A DNA stretch of 64,000 nucleotides from a bacterium (GTDB taxonomy: Bacteria; Electryoneota; AABM5-125-24; Hatepunaeales; Hatepunaeaceae): NCBI GenBank assembly GCA_021734165.1, contig JAIPJL010000002.1:1-64000 (forward strand), in the 5' to 3' direction. The notes under the pieces are model-generated. The model did not search any database and had not been told where the DNA came from. It saw nothing but the letters and a program-made list of their open reading frames with translations. Both the position numbers and the translations under genes were made by a program. This document shows, piece by piece, positions 50,244-61,000 of the stretch (its first letter is position 1; the number at the start of each line of letters is the position of its first letter).

Positions 50244-51100
50244 AAGATACTATTATAGCACGAGTTGAAGACTTCGGAGTTCCTCCCGATATAATTCTGC
50301 GTCTTATTGCGGTGATTCAGGATAAAACGCATACAATTCATAATGTTGTAGATATTATTCAAAGCGATCCATCATTAACAGCGCGAATACTCCGTGTTGC
50401 AAATTCCGCTGCATTTTGTAGAAAAACCCCTATAAACACGTTATCCCGTGCAGTTATTCAGATGGGTGAGAGGATCGTCACCGGAATCGCATTAGATTTT
50501 TGTATGAAACAGGTTTATGAAAAAAATTTAACAGGATATAATTGCTCAAGTGAGGATTTCTGGGCGCACTCTTTGATGACAGCTATCGCTGCCAGGGAAA
50601 TCAGCAGACATACAAATAATAATATTTCTCCTGACATTGCTTATACTGCCGGAATACTGCATGATATTGGAAAAGCAATAATTTCAGAGTTTATTGTCGA
50701 TAATAATACTTTGATGCAGGATTGGCTTGATAAAGGCGAAGTTGGTGATTTCCTGGCAGCAGAAAAACAACTTGTTGATACTGATCATGCGGAAGTTGGT
50801 TGGATGATGGCAAGTAAATGGAAATTTCCTGAAGAGCTTCTTAATGCAATACGTTATCATCACAATCCAAACAATGTTGAAGAAAAATTCAGAGATATAG
50901 TTTTCTGTATTCATCTCGCTGATATTACTGCTATGATTGCCGGTAAAGGAACAGGAATTGATTCATTTATTTACGATCTTGATAGCAATTATGTTAATTA
51001 TATAGATCTGGGCGAGAATGAGTTATCATTTATACTTCTTAAGATCCAGGAGGAGTTTGTTCAAATAATTGAGTCAATCAGGGTAGTTAAGGAAACCTAA
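50225..51100 (+). CDS. HDOD-domain signalling protein
   Basis: LTARILRVANSAAF, AGILHDIGKAIISEF, DHAEVGWMMASKWKFPEELLNAIRYHH. Confidence 0.9.
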   Translation: MEKSQIKDTIIARVEDFGVPPDIILRLIAVIQDKTHTIHNVVDIIQSDPSLTARILRVANSAAFCRKTPINTLSRAVIQMGERIVTGIALDFCMKQVYEKNLTGYNCSSEDFWAHSLMTAIAAREISRHTNNNISPDIAYTAGILHDIGKAIISEFIVDNNTLMQDWLDKGEVGDFLAAEKQLVDTDHAEVGWMMASKWKFPEELLNAIRYHHNPNNVEEKFRDIVFCIHLADITAMIAGKGTGIDSFIYDLDSNYVNYIDLGENELSFILLKIQEEFVQIIESIRVVKET

Positions 51101-51183
51101 TCGTATTAGTATCTGTGTAGTTAGATTTGTACAAATCCAACTGCGGAGGGAAGTTATATATCCTTATATAACTGAGAATTAAG

Positions 51184-53472
51184 CTAAAAATCCAATCTTA
51201 CACCACCTACAAAGAAAAACCTCCACTGATATACTGTATCTACCACATCATCATCAGCATAGATATATTCAGCGACATTTTTCCGATCAAGCAGGTTTTG
51301 AATCTCAAGAAAGACAACAGTTGAGCGATAACCGAAAAACCACTTGCTGTCCCAGCGAATATCCCAGCGGATATAATCCGGATAACGTTTACTGTTTGGA
51401 TCAGCAATGTCTTCCCAGTGCGGATCCGCTTCCATTCCTATTGTTGTCCATTCTTTGGGCGTATAAGGTCTTCCTGAGACATATCGCAGCCTGGTTGAGA
51501 TTGTCAATTCATCACCATTGATCGGCATTACATAAGTCCACCGCCAATACCACTTTTTCTGGAAATCACGCATCCGAAGCCCGTTGAACTTATAACCAAG
51601 CGCTAAGGTGCTGATGTGGCGATAATCGTAGTCGGAAGGATAGGATTCTATCGAATCATCGAACTTTGAATTGCCATAAGAATAGCTGAACGTTCCATAC
51701 CAATTAGTGGTAAATTTACGCTGGGCAAACAGTTCCATTCCCCAGGACTCCTTTGTTCCAACAGCGAGGTAGCGCCATGATCTTAGTACCGGATTATAGT
51801 AATGCAGCAGTTTCTGCTCCGAAACCGGAAGCTTTTCGTAGTTTTTATAGTATCCTTCTACGCTGAGGATAGTTGCATCGGTTAGGAGGTATGACAAGCC
51901 GAGCACATATTGATACGCTTTGCTGTGAGGCAGGTTTTTATTGGCGCCGTTCGGATCGGACGTGTAAATCAAGAGTGGCTGAGCTTGATAATAAATTCCC
52001 CAAGCGGATTTCATTGTTAAACGAGGCTTTATCTCCCAACTTGCAGACAGTCTTGGAGCTAATGTTACTTCATTCGAATACTGAAAACCGTCCAGTCGCA
52101 AACCGCCTATTAACGTGAGATTGCTCAACGGACGCCATCGATATTGTGCGAAACTGCCGTACTTTAACGTAGTTGTCGATTCGTTAATTACCATTTCAGG
52201 TCTGATCACAACCGTATCAACACCATTAATGTTATAATTTGTTGTGTCATCCTCAAGCCAGAACTCATGCGAAAATGAAATGGGTTTGAGACTTAAACCA
52301 AATGAAAGCTCATCGGTATCTCTAAGTTTTTGTGTTCTGTTCAGATGGATTTGATTGGTAGTTTCTGTGCTTATAGCTTTATAAAACTGGCGTTTGATCA
52401 AGTTGTTCGAAGCGTCTTTATTAACTTCAAACACGTCATATTTATAATTAATTTCAGTCATTGCAAGCGTCATATCCGAATATCCGTTTCCCCATATCTT
52501 TCGCCATGTTCCACCAAGAGCGGAAGTGGATCCGCTTGCTTTAAATGCTTCCGCTCCCCGTGACCAGGCATCCGCATCTTCCTGCTCAACTTCGATTAGA
52601 TCGTCACCATAAAGACCGATAATTGATAGTTTATCATAAGGTGACAGGTCATAAGCAACCTTTAACTGCGTATCCCAATATTTTGGTGTGGCAGTTAAAC
52701 CGATAGCGCCTTTAACAAATTCGAGATAACTTTTACGGTATGCGACAAGGTAGGAGCCTCTTTTCGCTGCAAAACCTCCCTCGCAATTAACGCCGATACC
52801 TGCCATGGAGAAAGTTAGTTGTCCGGAGAAGCGATCACGATTACCCTCACGCAGATCAAGATCAAGTACGCTGGAGAGCCTGTCACCATACCTTGCAGAG
52901 AAGCCACCGCTGGCAAACGTAACCTCTTTTAGAAATTCGGGATTAACAAGTCCAATAGGTCCTCCGGAACTTGCCTGCTCAGGGAAGTGATTGATATTGT
53001 CTATCTCGACGCCATCCATAATTAGAAGGTTTTCGGAAGGACTGCCGCCTCTGACGATTATTTCATTGGTTTGATCGTTGCTTGAGGCTATACTTGGCAG
53101 CGCTTGAATGGCGCGCTGAACATCCTCTGCCGATCCCGGTGAGCGACGCACTTCTTCATAACTCAAAGACCGGGATGATGTTACCAAATCCGGTTTCTGC
53201 CTGAAGAATCCAGCCACAACAACCGCTTCTTCACCCTCAATCACTGTTGGTTCAAGAAGGAATTCCAATTCAGCAGGACGACCCGGTTTCAGCAGCACTT
53301 CACTCTTAATATCTGGTAGATAACCGAGTGCGCTGGCTTTAAGGTTATACACAGCCGGTTTAAGTCCGTGGATAATGAATTTTCCCTCAATATCAGCCGC
53401 AGCGCCGAATTCAGTGTTAAGCACGACCACATTGGCATTTGCTACTGGGCTGCGAGTAGATTGATCAAGCAC
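51184..53472 (-). CDS. TonB-dependent receptor with N-terminal carboxypeptidase-regulatory-like domain
   Basis: LKASALGYLPD, plug domain NEIIVRGGSPSENLLIMDGVEIDNINHFPE, C-terminal barrel. Signal peptide reads upstream to about 53577 without a canonical start. Confidence 0.9.
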   Translation of the reverse strand: MLDQSTRSPVANANVVVLNTEFGAAADIEGKFIIHGLKPAVYNLKASALGYLPDIKSEVLLKPGRPAELEFLLEPTVIEGEEAVVVAGFFRQKPDLVTSSRSLSYEEVRRSPGSAEDVQRAIQALPSIASSNDQTNEIIVRGGSPSENLLIMDGVEIDNINHFPEQASSGGPIGLVNPEFLKEVTFASGGFSARYGDRLSSVLDLDLREGNRDRFSGQLTFSMAGIGVNCEGGFAAKRGSYLVAYRKSYLEFVKGAIGLTATPKYWDTQLKVAYDLSPYDKLSIIGLYGDDLIEVEQEDADAWSRGAEAFKASGSTSALGGTWRKIWGNGYSDMTLAMTEINYKYDVFEVNKDASNNLIKRQFYKAISTETTNQIHLNRTQKLRDTDELSFGLSLKPISFSHEFWLEDDTTNYNINGVDTVVIRPEMVINESTTTLKYGSFAQYRWRPLSNLTLIGGLRLDGFQYSNEVTLAPRLSASWEIKPRLTMKSAWGIYYQAQPLLIYTSDPNGANKNLPHSKAYQYVLGLSYLLTDATILSVEGYYKNYEKLPVSEQKLLHYYNPVLRSWRYLAVGTKESWGMELFAQRKFTTNWYGTFSYSYGNSKFDDSIESYPSDYDYRHISTLALGYKFNGLRMRDFQKKWYWRWTYVMPINGDELTISTRLRYVSGRPYTPKEWTTIGMEADPHWEDIADPNSKRYPDYIRWDIRWDSKWFFGYRSTVVFLEIQNLLDRKNVAEYIYADDDVVDTVYQWRFFFVGGVRLDF

Positions 53473-53698
53473 AACTCCTTTGACTGTGCAGGTTTTGATT
53501 TCGGCAAAGGAGCATGTACAGTAGGTTATTGCAAGGAAGAGTATCAGGTTGTGTTTGAAATATAGTTTACTATTTATCAGACTCCCTTATTTAGAGTTGA
53601 AATGAGTTAGCAGAACAAGGTAGTGATGCTGTGAACAGGTTGACTCAGTGAATATTAACAATTATTTTACATAATTCAACATTTTTAAGAAAACTTTT

Positions 53699-54661
53699 AT
53701 GGTTAGAATCTTAATCATACTTTCTTTTTATATTATAGCGTCTGTATCCAGCTCGCTTTTTGCCGAAACAGGGAACGCTGATTTAAGATTGGTCATTACC
53801 GGCGATCTTAAGGGAGCCGTCAGGGAATGCGCCTGTCTTTACGGTCAACCGGGTGGACTTGCGCGTCGAAAAAACATTTTCGATCAGATCAGGCGAGAGA
53901 TGTCCGAAGCACTTTTCATTGAATACGGCAATCTGACCAACGAACAGACAAATCCGCTTTTGTTAAAAGACCTTTTCAATAAGCTCAAATATGATCTAAT
54001 CTGTCCTTATATGATTGATTATGATAGATTACAGGATGACTTAGGCGATAGTGTTAATTCGCAGAAGTTACCTTTTTATTTTAGTAATTTGAAGGAAAAT
54101 AACTGTGATAGCTTTGTATCATGTAATCTAAGTTGTATCATCCGTGATGTTGGTTTTGAGAAAAAACCGACAACATATTCGAAAAATGAGTTGTTAATAA
54201 TATCATTTACAAGTCTCTATAATAAAGCAGAAACAGACACGACTCCTAAAATGTATAACTATAATCTAATGGACTGGGATGAAACAATCGGTAGGTTTCG
54301 TAATACCATAAAAGAGTTTAAAGGAATTTCAGTATTGATATGCAACTGGGATTATGCGAATCTGGATATGCAAACAGTTCCTGAGAGTATAGATATAGAT
54401 TTACCTGGTCTGGATGTTATAATCATCGGAGGCAGTGGATATGTTGAGCCCGAGGTGAGAGAGGAGTGTGGGGTACTATCAGTTTACACGGGTAACTATG
54501 GTGAATATATTATGGTACTGGATTTATGGAAGAATACAAGCAGCGGCGTCAGTAAATACGAATGGCAGGCGATCCCAACGGAAATCGCTGAGCCGGATAG
54601 TTTATTCTCGAAAGAGATAGAGAAATTTTACAAATTGGAAACAAAAACAATTGAAAGATAG
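53699..54661 (+). CDS. Secreted 5'-nucleotidase/metallophosphatase-like protein, degenerate
   Basis: Signal peptide; LRLVITGDLKGAVRECACLYGQPGGLARRKNIFDQIR layout resembles that family but with the usual metal-ligand motif missing. Confidence 0.5.
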   Translation: MVRILIILSFYIIASVSSSLFAETGNADLRLVITGDLKGAVRECACLYGQPGGLARRKNIFDQIRREMSEALFIEYGNLTNEQTNPLLLKDLFNKLKYDLICPYMIDYDRLQDDLGDSVNSQKLPFYFSNLKENNCDSFVSCNLSCIIRDVGFEKKPTTYSKNELLIISFTSLYNKAETDTTPKMYNYNLMDWDETIGRFRNTIKEFKGISVLICNWDYANLDMQTVPESIDIDLPGLDVIIIGGSGYVEPEVREECGVLSVYTGNYGEYIMVLDLWKNTSSGVSKYEWQAIPTEIAEPDSLFSKEIEKFYKLETKTIER

Positions 54662-55709
54662 AAAAGTCAACAAAACTCTCTGGGCAGCATTAGTTATTAT
54701 CATTATTCTGTCCTTCATTGCGATGTGGCTGCACAGAGTATTGAACAAACCGATGGAGTTTGAAGGAAGCAGTAATATAGAAGTTGTTATCGAAAAGGGC
54801 ATGAATCTATCCCAGGTTTCATCAATACTGCAAGAAAAAGGTTTGATAAAAAGCCGCTCCGATTTTCGATGGGCAGCTTGGTTGATGCAAGCGGAATCGA
54901 AGATTCAACCCGGACGTTTTCTGCTTCCTATGGGCGTAAGTAATTCGGATATAATTCGGTTTCTATTGAAACCCGGAATACTAACAAGGGATGTAACAAT
55001 TCCAGAGGGATTAACGGTCAGGCAGATTGCGGGAATATTTAAACATGAGCTTCAGATAGATTCTGTTGAGTTTATCAGTCTTTGTGAAGACAGCGCCTTC
55101 GCTGTCGGCTTGGGATTAAATGCAGGGGGACTTGAAGGATACCTGTTCCCAGATACTTACAACTTCTATATGTCGAGCAGCTCAAGTGAAATCATCAGCC
55201 GTATGGTTGACCACTTTTTCAATGTTTTTAATGACAGCCTTCAGAATAAAGCGACAAAGGTCGGTTTAAACCTGCATAAAGCAGTTATATTAGCTTCAAT
55301 TATTCAGGGTGAAGTAATGATCGCTGAGGAAGCACCGTTGGTTTCGGCTGTTTATCATAATAGATTGAAGAGAGGCATTGCACTCGGAGCGGATCCGACA
55401 ATTCAGTACATATTGAAAGATGGACCTCGTAGATTGCTTAACAAAGACCTTGAAATAGACAGCCCTTACAATACATATAAACGTAGAGGATTACCTCCCG
55501 GACCGGTTAATAATCCCGGAACGGTTGCGCTTAAAGCGGCAGTTAATCCTGCTGACGTCAAGTATATATACTTTGTCGCTAAAGGAGATGGTTCACATTC
55601 TTTTAACACATCACATGAGGGTCATCAGCGCGATAAAGCAAAATTCCAGCAAGTCAGGCGTAAAGTTGCGAGAGAGAAAAGGAATGCAAGATTAAAAGGA
55701 GGTGAGTAG
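54651..55709 (+). CDS. mltG: Endolytic transglycosylase MltG
   Basis: LEGYLFPDTYNF, ILASIIQGEV, VYHNRLKRGIALGADPTIQY, SPYNTYKRRGLPPGPVNNPG. Confidence 0.95.
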   Translation: MKDRKVNKTLWAALVIIIILSFIAMWLHRVLNKPMEFEGSSNIEVVIEKGMNLSQVSSILQEKGLIKSRSDFRWAAWLMQAESKIQPGRFLLPMGVSNSDIIRFLLKPGILTRDVTIPEGLTVRQIAGIFKHELQIDSVEFISLCEDSAFAVGLGLNAGGLEGYLFPDTYNFYMSSSSSEIISRMVDHFFNVFNDSLQNKATKVGLNLHKAVILASIIQGEVMIAEEAPLVSAVYHNRLKRGIALGADPTIQYILKDGPRRLLNKDLEIDSPYNTYKRRGLPPGPVNNPGTVALKAAVNPADVKYIYFVAKGDGSHSFNTSHEGHQRDKAKFQQVRRKVAREKRNARLKGGE

Positions 55710-55718
55710 GTTTAGCGT

Positions 55719-55751
55719 GTTCAAACAGTCTGAAGGCTGTGTACTCTGAAC
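55719..55751. repeat. Short palindromic element
   Basis: GTTCA...TGAAC arms around ACAGTC-tgaa-GGCTGT. Confidence 0.5.
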
Positions 55752-55788
55752 AGTCTTTTCTTCCTTACAGGACTTTTATAGAAGTTTA

Positions 55789-58023
55789 ATGAAACAACAA
55801 CCTAAAATAGAACTTAATCCACAGCAACGTGAAGCTGTCGAACATCCCGAAGGACCGCTGCTGATCCTTGCCGGTGCAGGTTCTGGTAAAACGCGTGTAC
55901 TTGCCGCCAGAGCCGCTCATCTTGTTCATATCGGTAAAGCGCGTCCATGGCAGATACTGGCATTAACTTTTACTAATAAAGCAGCGGCAGAACTTCGTGA
56001 ACGATGCATGGGAATGATTGGTGATCAAGGTGAGGCAATCTATGCAGGAACGTTTCATTCTATATTCGCTAAGCTTATGAGACGTGAAGGTTTAAACATT
56101 GATGTTGATCCACACTTCACTATTATTGACGCCGATGACAGCAGAAGACTGATAAAGACTATTATGAAGGAGCATTTGATACCAAGCGGTACGATTACTC
56201 CAGTTCAGATTTCATGGATAATCAGTAAAGCTAAGAATTCGCTTATCAGTCCGGAAGAACTTAAAAAGAATGCCAGAGGTAATGAATATCAGATTGCAGC
56301 CAAAGTTTATGAGATTTATGAAAGAAGGCTCATTCGTATCAAAGGAATGGATTTCGATGACCTGCTCAGCAGACCACTCAAAGCGTTCAAGGCTTTCCCG
56401 TATTTCCTTGAGAGGTTACAGAATCGCTTTAGCCATATTCTCGTTGATGAGTTTCAGGATACCAACCGTGTACAATACAAGCTCGTAAATGAGATTGCCA
56501 GAGTTCATCGTAATCTCTGCGTGGTTGGTGACGATGATCAATCAATTTATGGTTTTCGAGGCGCTACGATTGAAAATATCCTCGAATTTGAACGCGACTG
56601 GCATGATGCTAAGATTATCAGGCTTGAGCAGAACTACAGATCATGTAAACCGATACTCGATGCCGCCTGGTCAGTAATCAAGAATAACAGCCAGCGTCGT
56701 CCAAAGAAGTTGTGGACCGAGAAGGAGGGTGGTCAGAAGATAGATTTGATCGAGACTTCCGGAGATGATGATGAAGCGTTGCGGATTGTTTCTTCAATTG
56801 AAGATGAACATAACCGAAATAAAAGACCGTATAGCAACATTGCAGTTCTTTACAGAACCAATGCACAATCGCTTGCCTTTGAAAGAGCGCTTAGAGCAGC
56901 TCAGATTCCATACAAGGTATTGGGTGGGCTCAGGTTTTATGAACGTAAAGAGATAAAGGATGTACTTGCTTATTTGCGTCTGATAGTTAATCCGGATGAT
57001 GACGTGAGTTTTCTAAGGGTAGTGAATTATCCACCACGCGGTATTGGTGAAGCGATCATAACGGAGTTGCTGTTTCGCGTTTCCAAAGAGAAGGGATCTT
57101 TTAATCAAATTGTTGATGAATTGATGGAAGACGCAGACCTGTCCGCGCGCAGGCGTAGTTCATTGAAAGGATTCGTTGAGTTAATTAATGGATTCAGAGA
57201 TTTAGCTAAAAACGTAGATTTTCAGGATTTGGTTAGAGAAGTCATCACGCAGACCGGTTTACGAGAACGGCTTCAGAAGGAAGAAAAGGATGATCCATCA
57301 AGAGCTGAATCGAAAATTGCCAATCTCGATGCATTGATATATGACATTGGCAAATACATTGATTATGATTCCGAGGTTACCATTGAATCGTTCTTAGAGG
57401 AAGTTTCACTCGTTACAGAGATGGATAATACCGATTTGAATGAAGGTGGCGTAAATTTACTTACATTACATAGCGCCAAGGGTCTGGAGTTTGAAGTTGT
57501 CTGCATAGTAGGACTTGAGGAGGGGCTGTTACCACTTGAACCTCGCGACAGAGATCGTTATGAAAGTGAAATCGAAGAAGAGCGGCGTTTATTCTATGTT
57601 GGCGCTACAAGAGCTATGGAACGTCTCATTTTAACCTATGCTGTAAATCGTTTTCGTTGGGGGAATTACACTGGAGGATCACCTTCACGTTTCCTGTCTG
57701 AGATACCGGGTGATTTGCTAAATTTGGGTAAAAAAAGCAGTTACAGATTCCACAACACAAGACAGAGTGTTTTCCTTGACACTCGGACATACCGGAAAAT
57801 AGAATCTAAACCTATACAACCAACTATTTCTGCTGACGGAAACAGACTGCTTTCATCCGATGAACTTCGCAGAGGTTTACTGGTTAATCATCCAAAATTC
57901 GGGCTCGGTGTTGTAGTCGATTTCTTAAAAAGAGGGGCGGAGAGTAAAATTCATGTTGATTTTGATGATGTTGGAATGAAGATACTGATACATAAATACG
58001 CAAGATTAGAGGTTATGAAATGA
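55789..58023 (+). CDS. UvrD/PcrA-type ATP-dependent DNA helicase
   Basis: LNPQQREAVEHPEGPLLILAGAGSGKTR, LALTFTNKAA, VDEFQDTN, GDDDQSIYGFRGA, LTLHSAKGLEF. Confidence 0.96.
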   Translation: MKQQPKIELNPQQREAVEHPEGPLLILAGAGSGKTRVLAARAAHLVHIGKARPWQILALTFTNKAAAELRERCMGMIGDQGEAIYAGTFHSIFAKLMRREGLNIDVDPHFTIIDADDSRRLIKTIMKEHLIPSGTITPVQISWIISKAKNSLISPEELKKNARGNEYQIAAKVYEIYERRLIRIKGMDFDDLLSRPLKAFKAFPYFLERLQNRFSHILVDEFQDTNRVQYKLVNEIARVHRNLCVVGDDDQSIYGFRGATIENILEFERDWHDAKIIRLEQNYRSCKPILDAAWSVIKNNSQRRPKKLWTEKEGGQKIDLIETSGDDDEALRIVSSIEDEHNRNKRPYSNIAVLYRTNAQSLAFERALRAAQIPYKVLGGLRFYERKEIKDVLAYLRLIVNPDDDVSFLRVVNYPPRGIGEAIITELLFRVSKEKGSFNQIVDELMEDADLSARRRSSLKGFVELINGFRDLAKNVDFQDLVREVITQTGLRERLQKEEKDDPSRAESKIANLDALIYDIGKYIDYDSEVTIESFLEEVSLVTEMDNTDLNEGGVNLLTLHSAKGLEFEVVCIVGLEEGLLPLEPRDRDRYESEIEEERRLFYVGATRAMERLILTYAVNRFRWGNYTGGSPSRFLSEIPGDLLNLGKKSSYRFHNTRQSVFLDTRTYRKIESKPIQPTISADGNRLLSSDELRRGLLVNHPKFGLGVVVDFLKRGAESKIHVDFDDVGMKILIHKYARLEVMK

Positions 58024-61000
58024 ATAGTATTATCAGAGTGAACTTCACTTTATTTACCGTTGTATTTTTCATTCTACAGTCAGTAAATGCTTATGCTGCC
58101 GAGCCGGGTTACGACGAATACTTATATGCGCGAAAACTATTTGATGAAAAATACTATGACTTAGCTGCCGATCAACTTGAGCGGGTGTTGCGGGACTTTC
58201 CTAATCTAACAGAAAAGGAAGAAGCCCAATTCCTGCTTGGAGAAGCTTATTTATATTCAAACGAATATGAAGGTGCACGCGCTGCTTTTCTACGATTAGC
58301 GATTACATACCCTAAATCACCCCGTGCTGCTGAAGCTTTATTCAATGTTGGTGTTGTTCTTGAAAAAAGTGAAGATTCTCCGGGCGCTGCTGAGGCTTAC
58401 GCAAGAGTATTCGGGTTTTATCCTAAAGATAGATACTCGCCGATTGGCTTGAAGCGATCTGCTGATATTTATATTGAAATAGGCGATACTGTTGCAGCGG
58501 AAGTGAAGATGGATCAGCTTATTGAGAATTTCCCTGGCTCTGAGGTTGCTGATTGTGCCAGACTGCAACGCGCTTTGATGATGATGGGGAAGACAGACCG
58601 CTTAGCAACTCGAAGGCATCTCGAATGGATTGCTGAAAGAGCTGGTTCTGATTCGATAGCAGCAGTAGCATCACTTGAACTTGGAAAATTACACAGAGAA
58701 AACCATGAACTTGACGCCGCTGCTGTATCTTTCAGGAAACCAATAGATAAATTTCCGGGAACTGAATTAGCAGCACTGGCGTCTGTGGAACTGGCAGATC
58801 TGCTTAATTATCGCGGTCTGATGACTGAAGCGCTTGAAGTTCTGACACCAGCGCTTCTTATTCAGAACAAAGATATATTAACTAAAGCTCGTATTAAAGC
58901 CGGTGATGCTTATTATCGTCTTAATGATTACAAAAACGCACTCGCTTATTACAGCCAGACAGTTGATGATAATCCGGAAGGAGCGGTAAAAACTGCCTGG
59001 ACAATGGAAAAATTGGGATCAAAGAGTCAAGCTTTTTCAAGATATATTCAAATTAGCAGTACTAAATCGAAATATGCATCCGAAGCCTGTCGAAGAGCAG
59101 CAATATTGTCAGGTGAGTTCGGTCAATGGGATAAAGCAGCACAACTCTGGGCAAAGCTCCTGAATAACTCTGAGTATCCGGATCCTGACGGAATAATCAA
59201 CTTTGAATTAGTCAAAGCCAGAGCAAAATCGGGTGAATCTATCCGCGGCGCTGCTCAACGGGCAATAGCACGATATAAACAAAGCCCATATCTTGATGAA
59301 ATTGCATATCTTAATTACGCTGAAGAACTTTCTGTTAGTCTTGAAGGTAATCTTGAAGATTTACAGGATCCGTTCACTGCTATGAAGTCGTTTCCTGCAT
59401 CGGAATGGCTCGACTCAGCTATTGTTCTTAATAAGTTCTTTATTAACCACAAAGTTAAAAGCAGAAATCTCATGGAGCGAATGGCGGAACTGTCATCTCG
59501 ATCACAGAATTCCGTCAGCAAGGCGAAATGGGCGATGGACTGGGGAGATTTTTATTTGGACGAGTTTAAAGATCCGATCAAAGCGCTTGATCAATACAGC
59601 TCTGTGCTTGATCAGATTATTGTTACACCTGAAGATCTTCTATACAGCTATCGGAGTATATTAGAAGCTTATATGTACCTTTACGAGGAAGCAATCTGGG
59701 AGGTTGATACATTTTCTGTAGAGATGTATGGAGATAGCTGCTATAGCTGGTTAGGACAATTAAATGAAATAGATCCTGGCAGCGATGATACCCGAAAAGT
59801 TATAACACAACTCCGGCGGCTTGATTTGAGAGCTGTAAAGGATGATCCTTTTTTATATAATAATGTACTTGATAGTATTGAAGCAGATATTGCAGCTTAT
59901 GGAATAGAACGCATTCCTGTTGATATTATAGCGGAGTATTTATCCGGTAAACTTAACAGCGGACAAATAAATACCGAAGATTTGAATGATCTTATTGCAA
60001 TGGTTAAATCTGCCATAGACTACTCACATGACAAGCGTTTGACTGCCAAGTTGACTCATATTAAAGTAATCCTGATGGAGATGAATGGTGAGAAGGAGCT
60101 TGCTTTAGAAACAGGTCGCAAATTGTCGCTTGAATATCCAAATACTGAAGGTGGGGCGGAGGCGCTCGGCGGGATGATTGAAAATCCTTTGCTTAGTGTA
60201 GAAGAACGATATAAAACTTACGAACAGTTTACGTCTCTATATCCTTATCTTGTAATTCCAGTGATTCACTTCCAGATTGCTGCGGTATTGCTTGATTCAA
60301 TGAATTTCCCGCTTGAAGCTCTGACAGCTCGTAAACGCTGGAAAGCAGCCGTCGAATGGGAACAGCCACGTCTTGATATATTTGAAATGTCAGATGAAGC
60401 AAGTATCTACTACCAGGCGAGAAGCTATCAGAAAGCATCGCAATTGTTGGATGCTCAAGAGCAATACAGGGCGCTTCTTAATTTAAATCCGCAGGGGAAA
60501 TTCTCAGCAGCCTGTTATCTTCATCTTGCGGAACTCAAATTTAGTCTTGGGAGTATTCAGCTTGCTGTCGCCTATGTAGATACTCTGGCGCTTAAATTTC
60601 CCAACTCTTTAGAATATCAATCCGGTATGCGGATGTTACCTGTTTTATTAATGGAGATAGAGGATTATGAAAAAGCGCTACATGACTGGGGGCAGTTAAG
60701 CTTAGTTGAAATCAATCCTGATAGTACTTTAAAATATCAGGTTCAATCGGTTGTATGTCTGTACAGACTTGGGAAGTCAGAGGAAGCGCGTCTTAGGGCA
60801 AAGGAGCTCTATAAACAATACAAAGATAACGCTGATCTCGATCAGTATAAGGCTTTATTCTATCTTGAGAAAGGTCTCGCTCTTGATAAAGCCGGTAACC
60901 ATGAAAACGCACGTAAACAGTATGAGACTATTATCGAGAGTTATTCGCTCTCTGAATGGTCGGATGATGCTGCTTTTAGTATGGGTAGATCTCTAATAAT

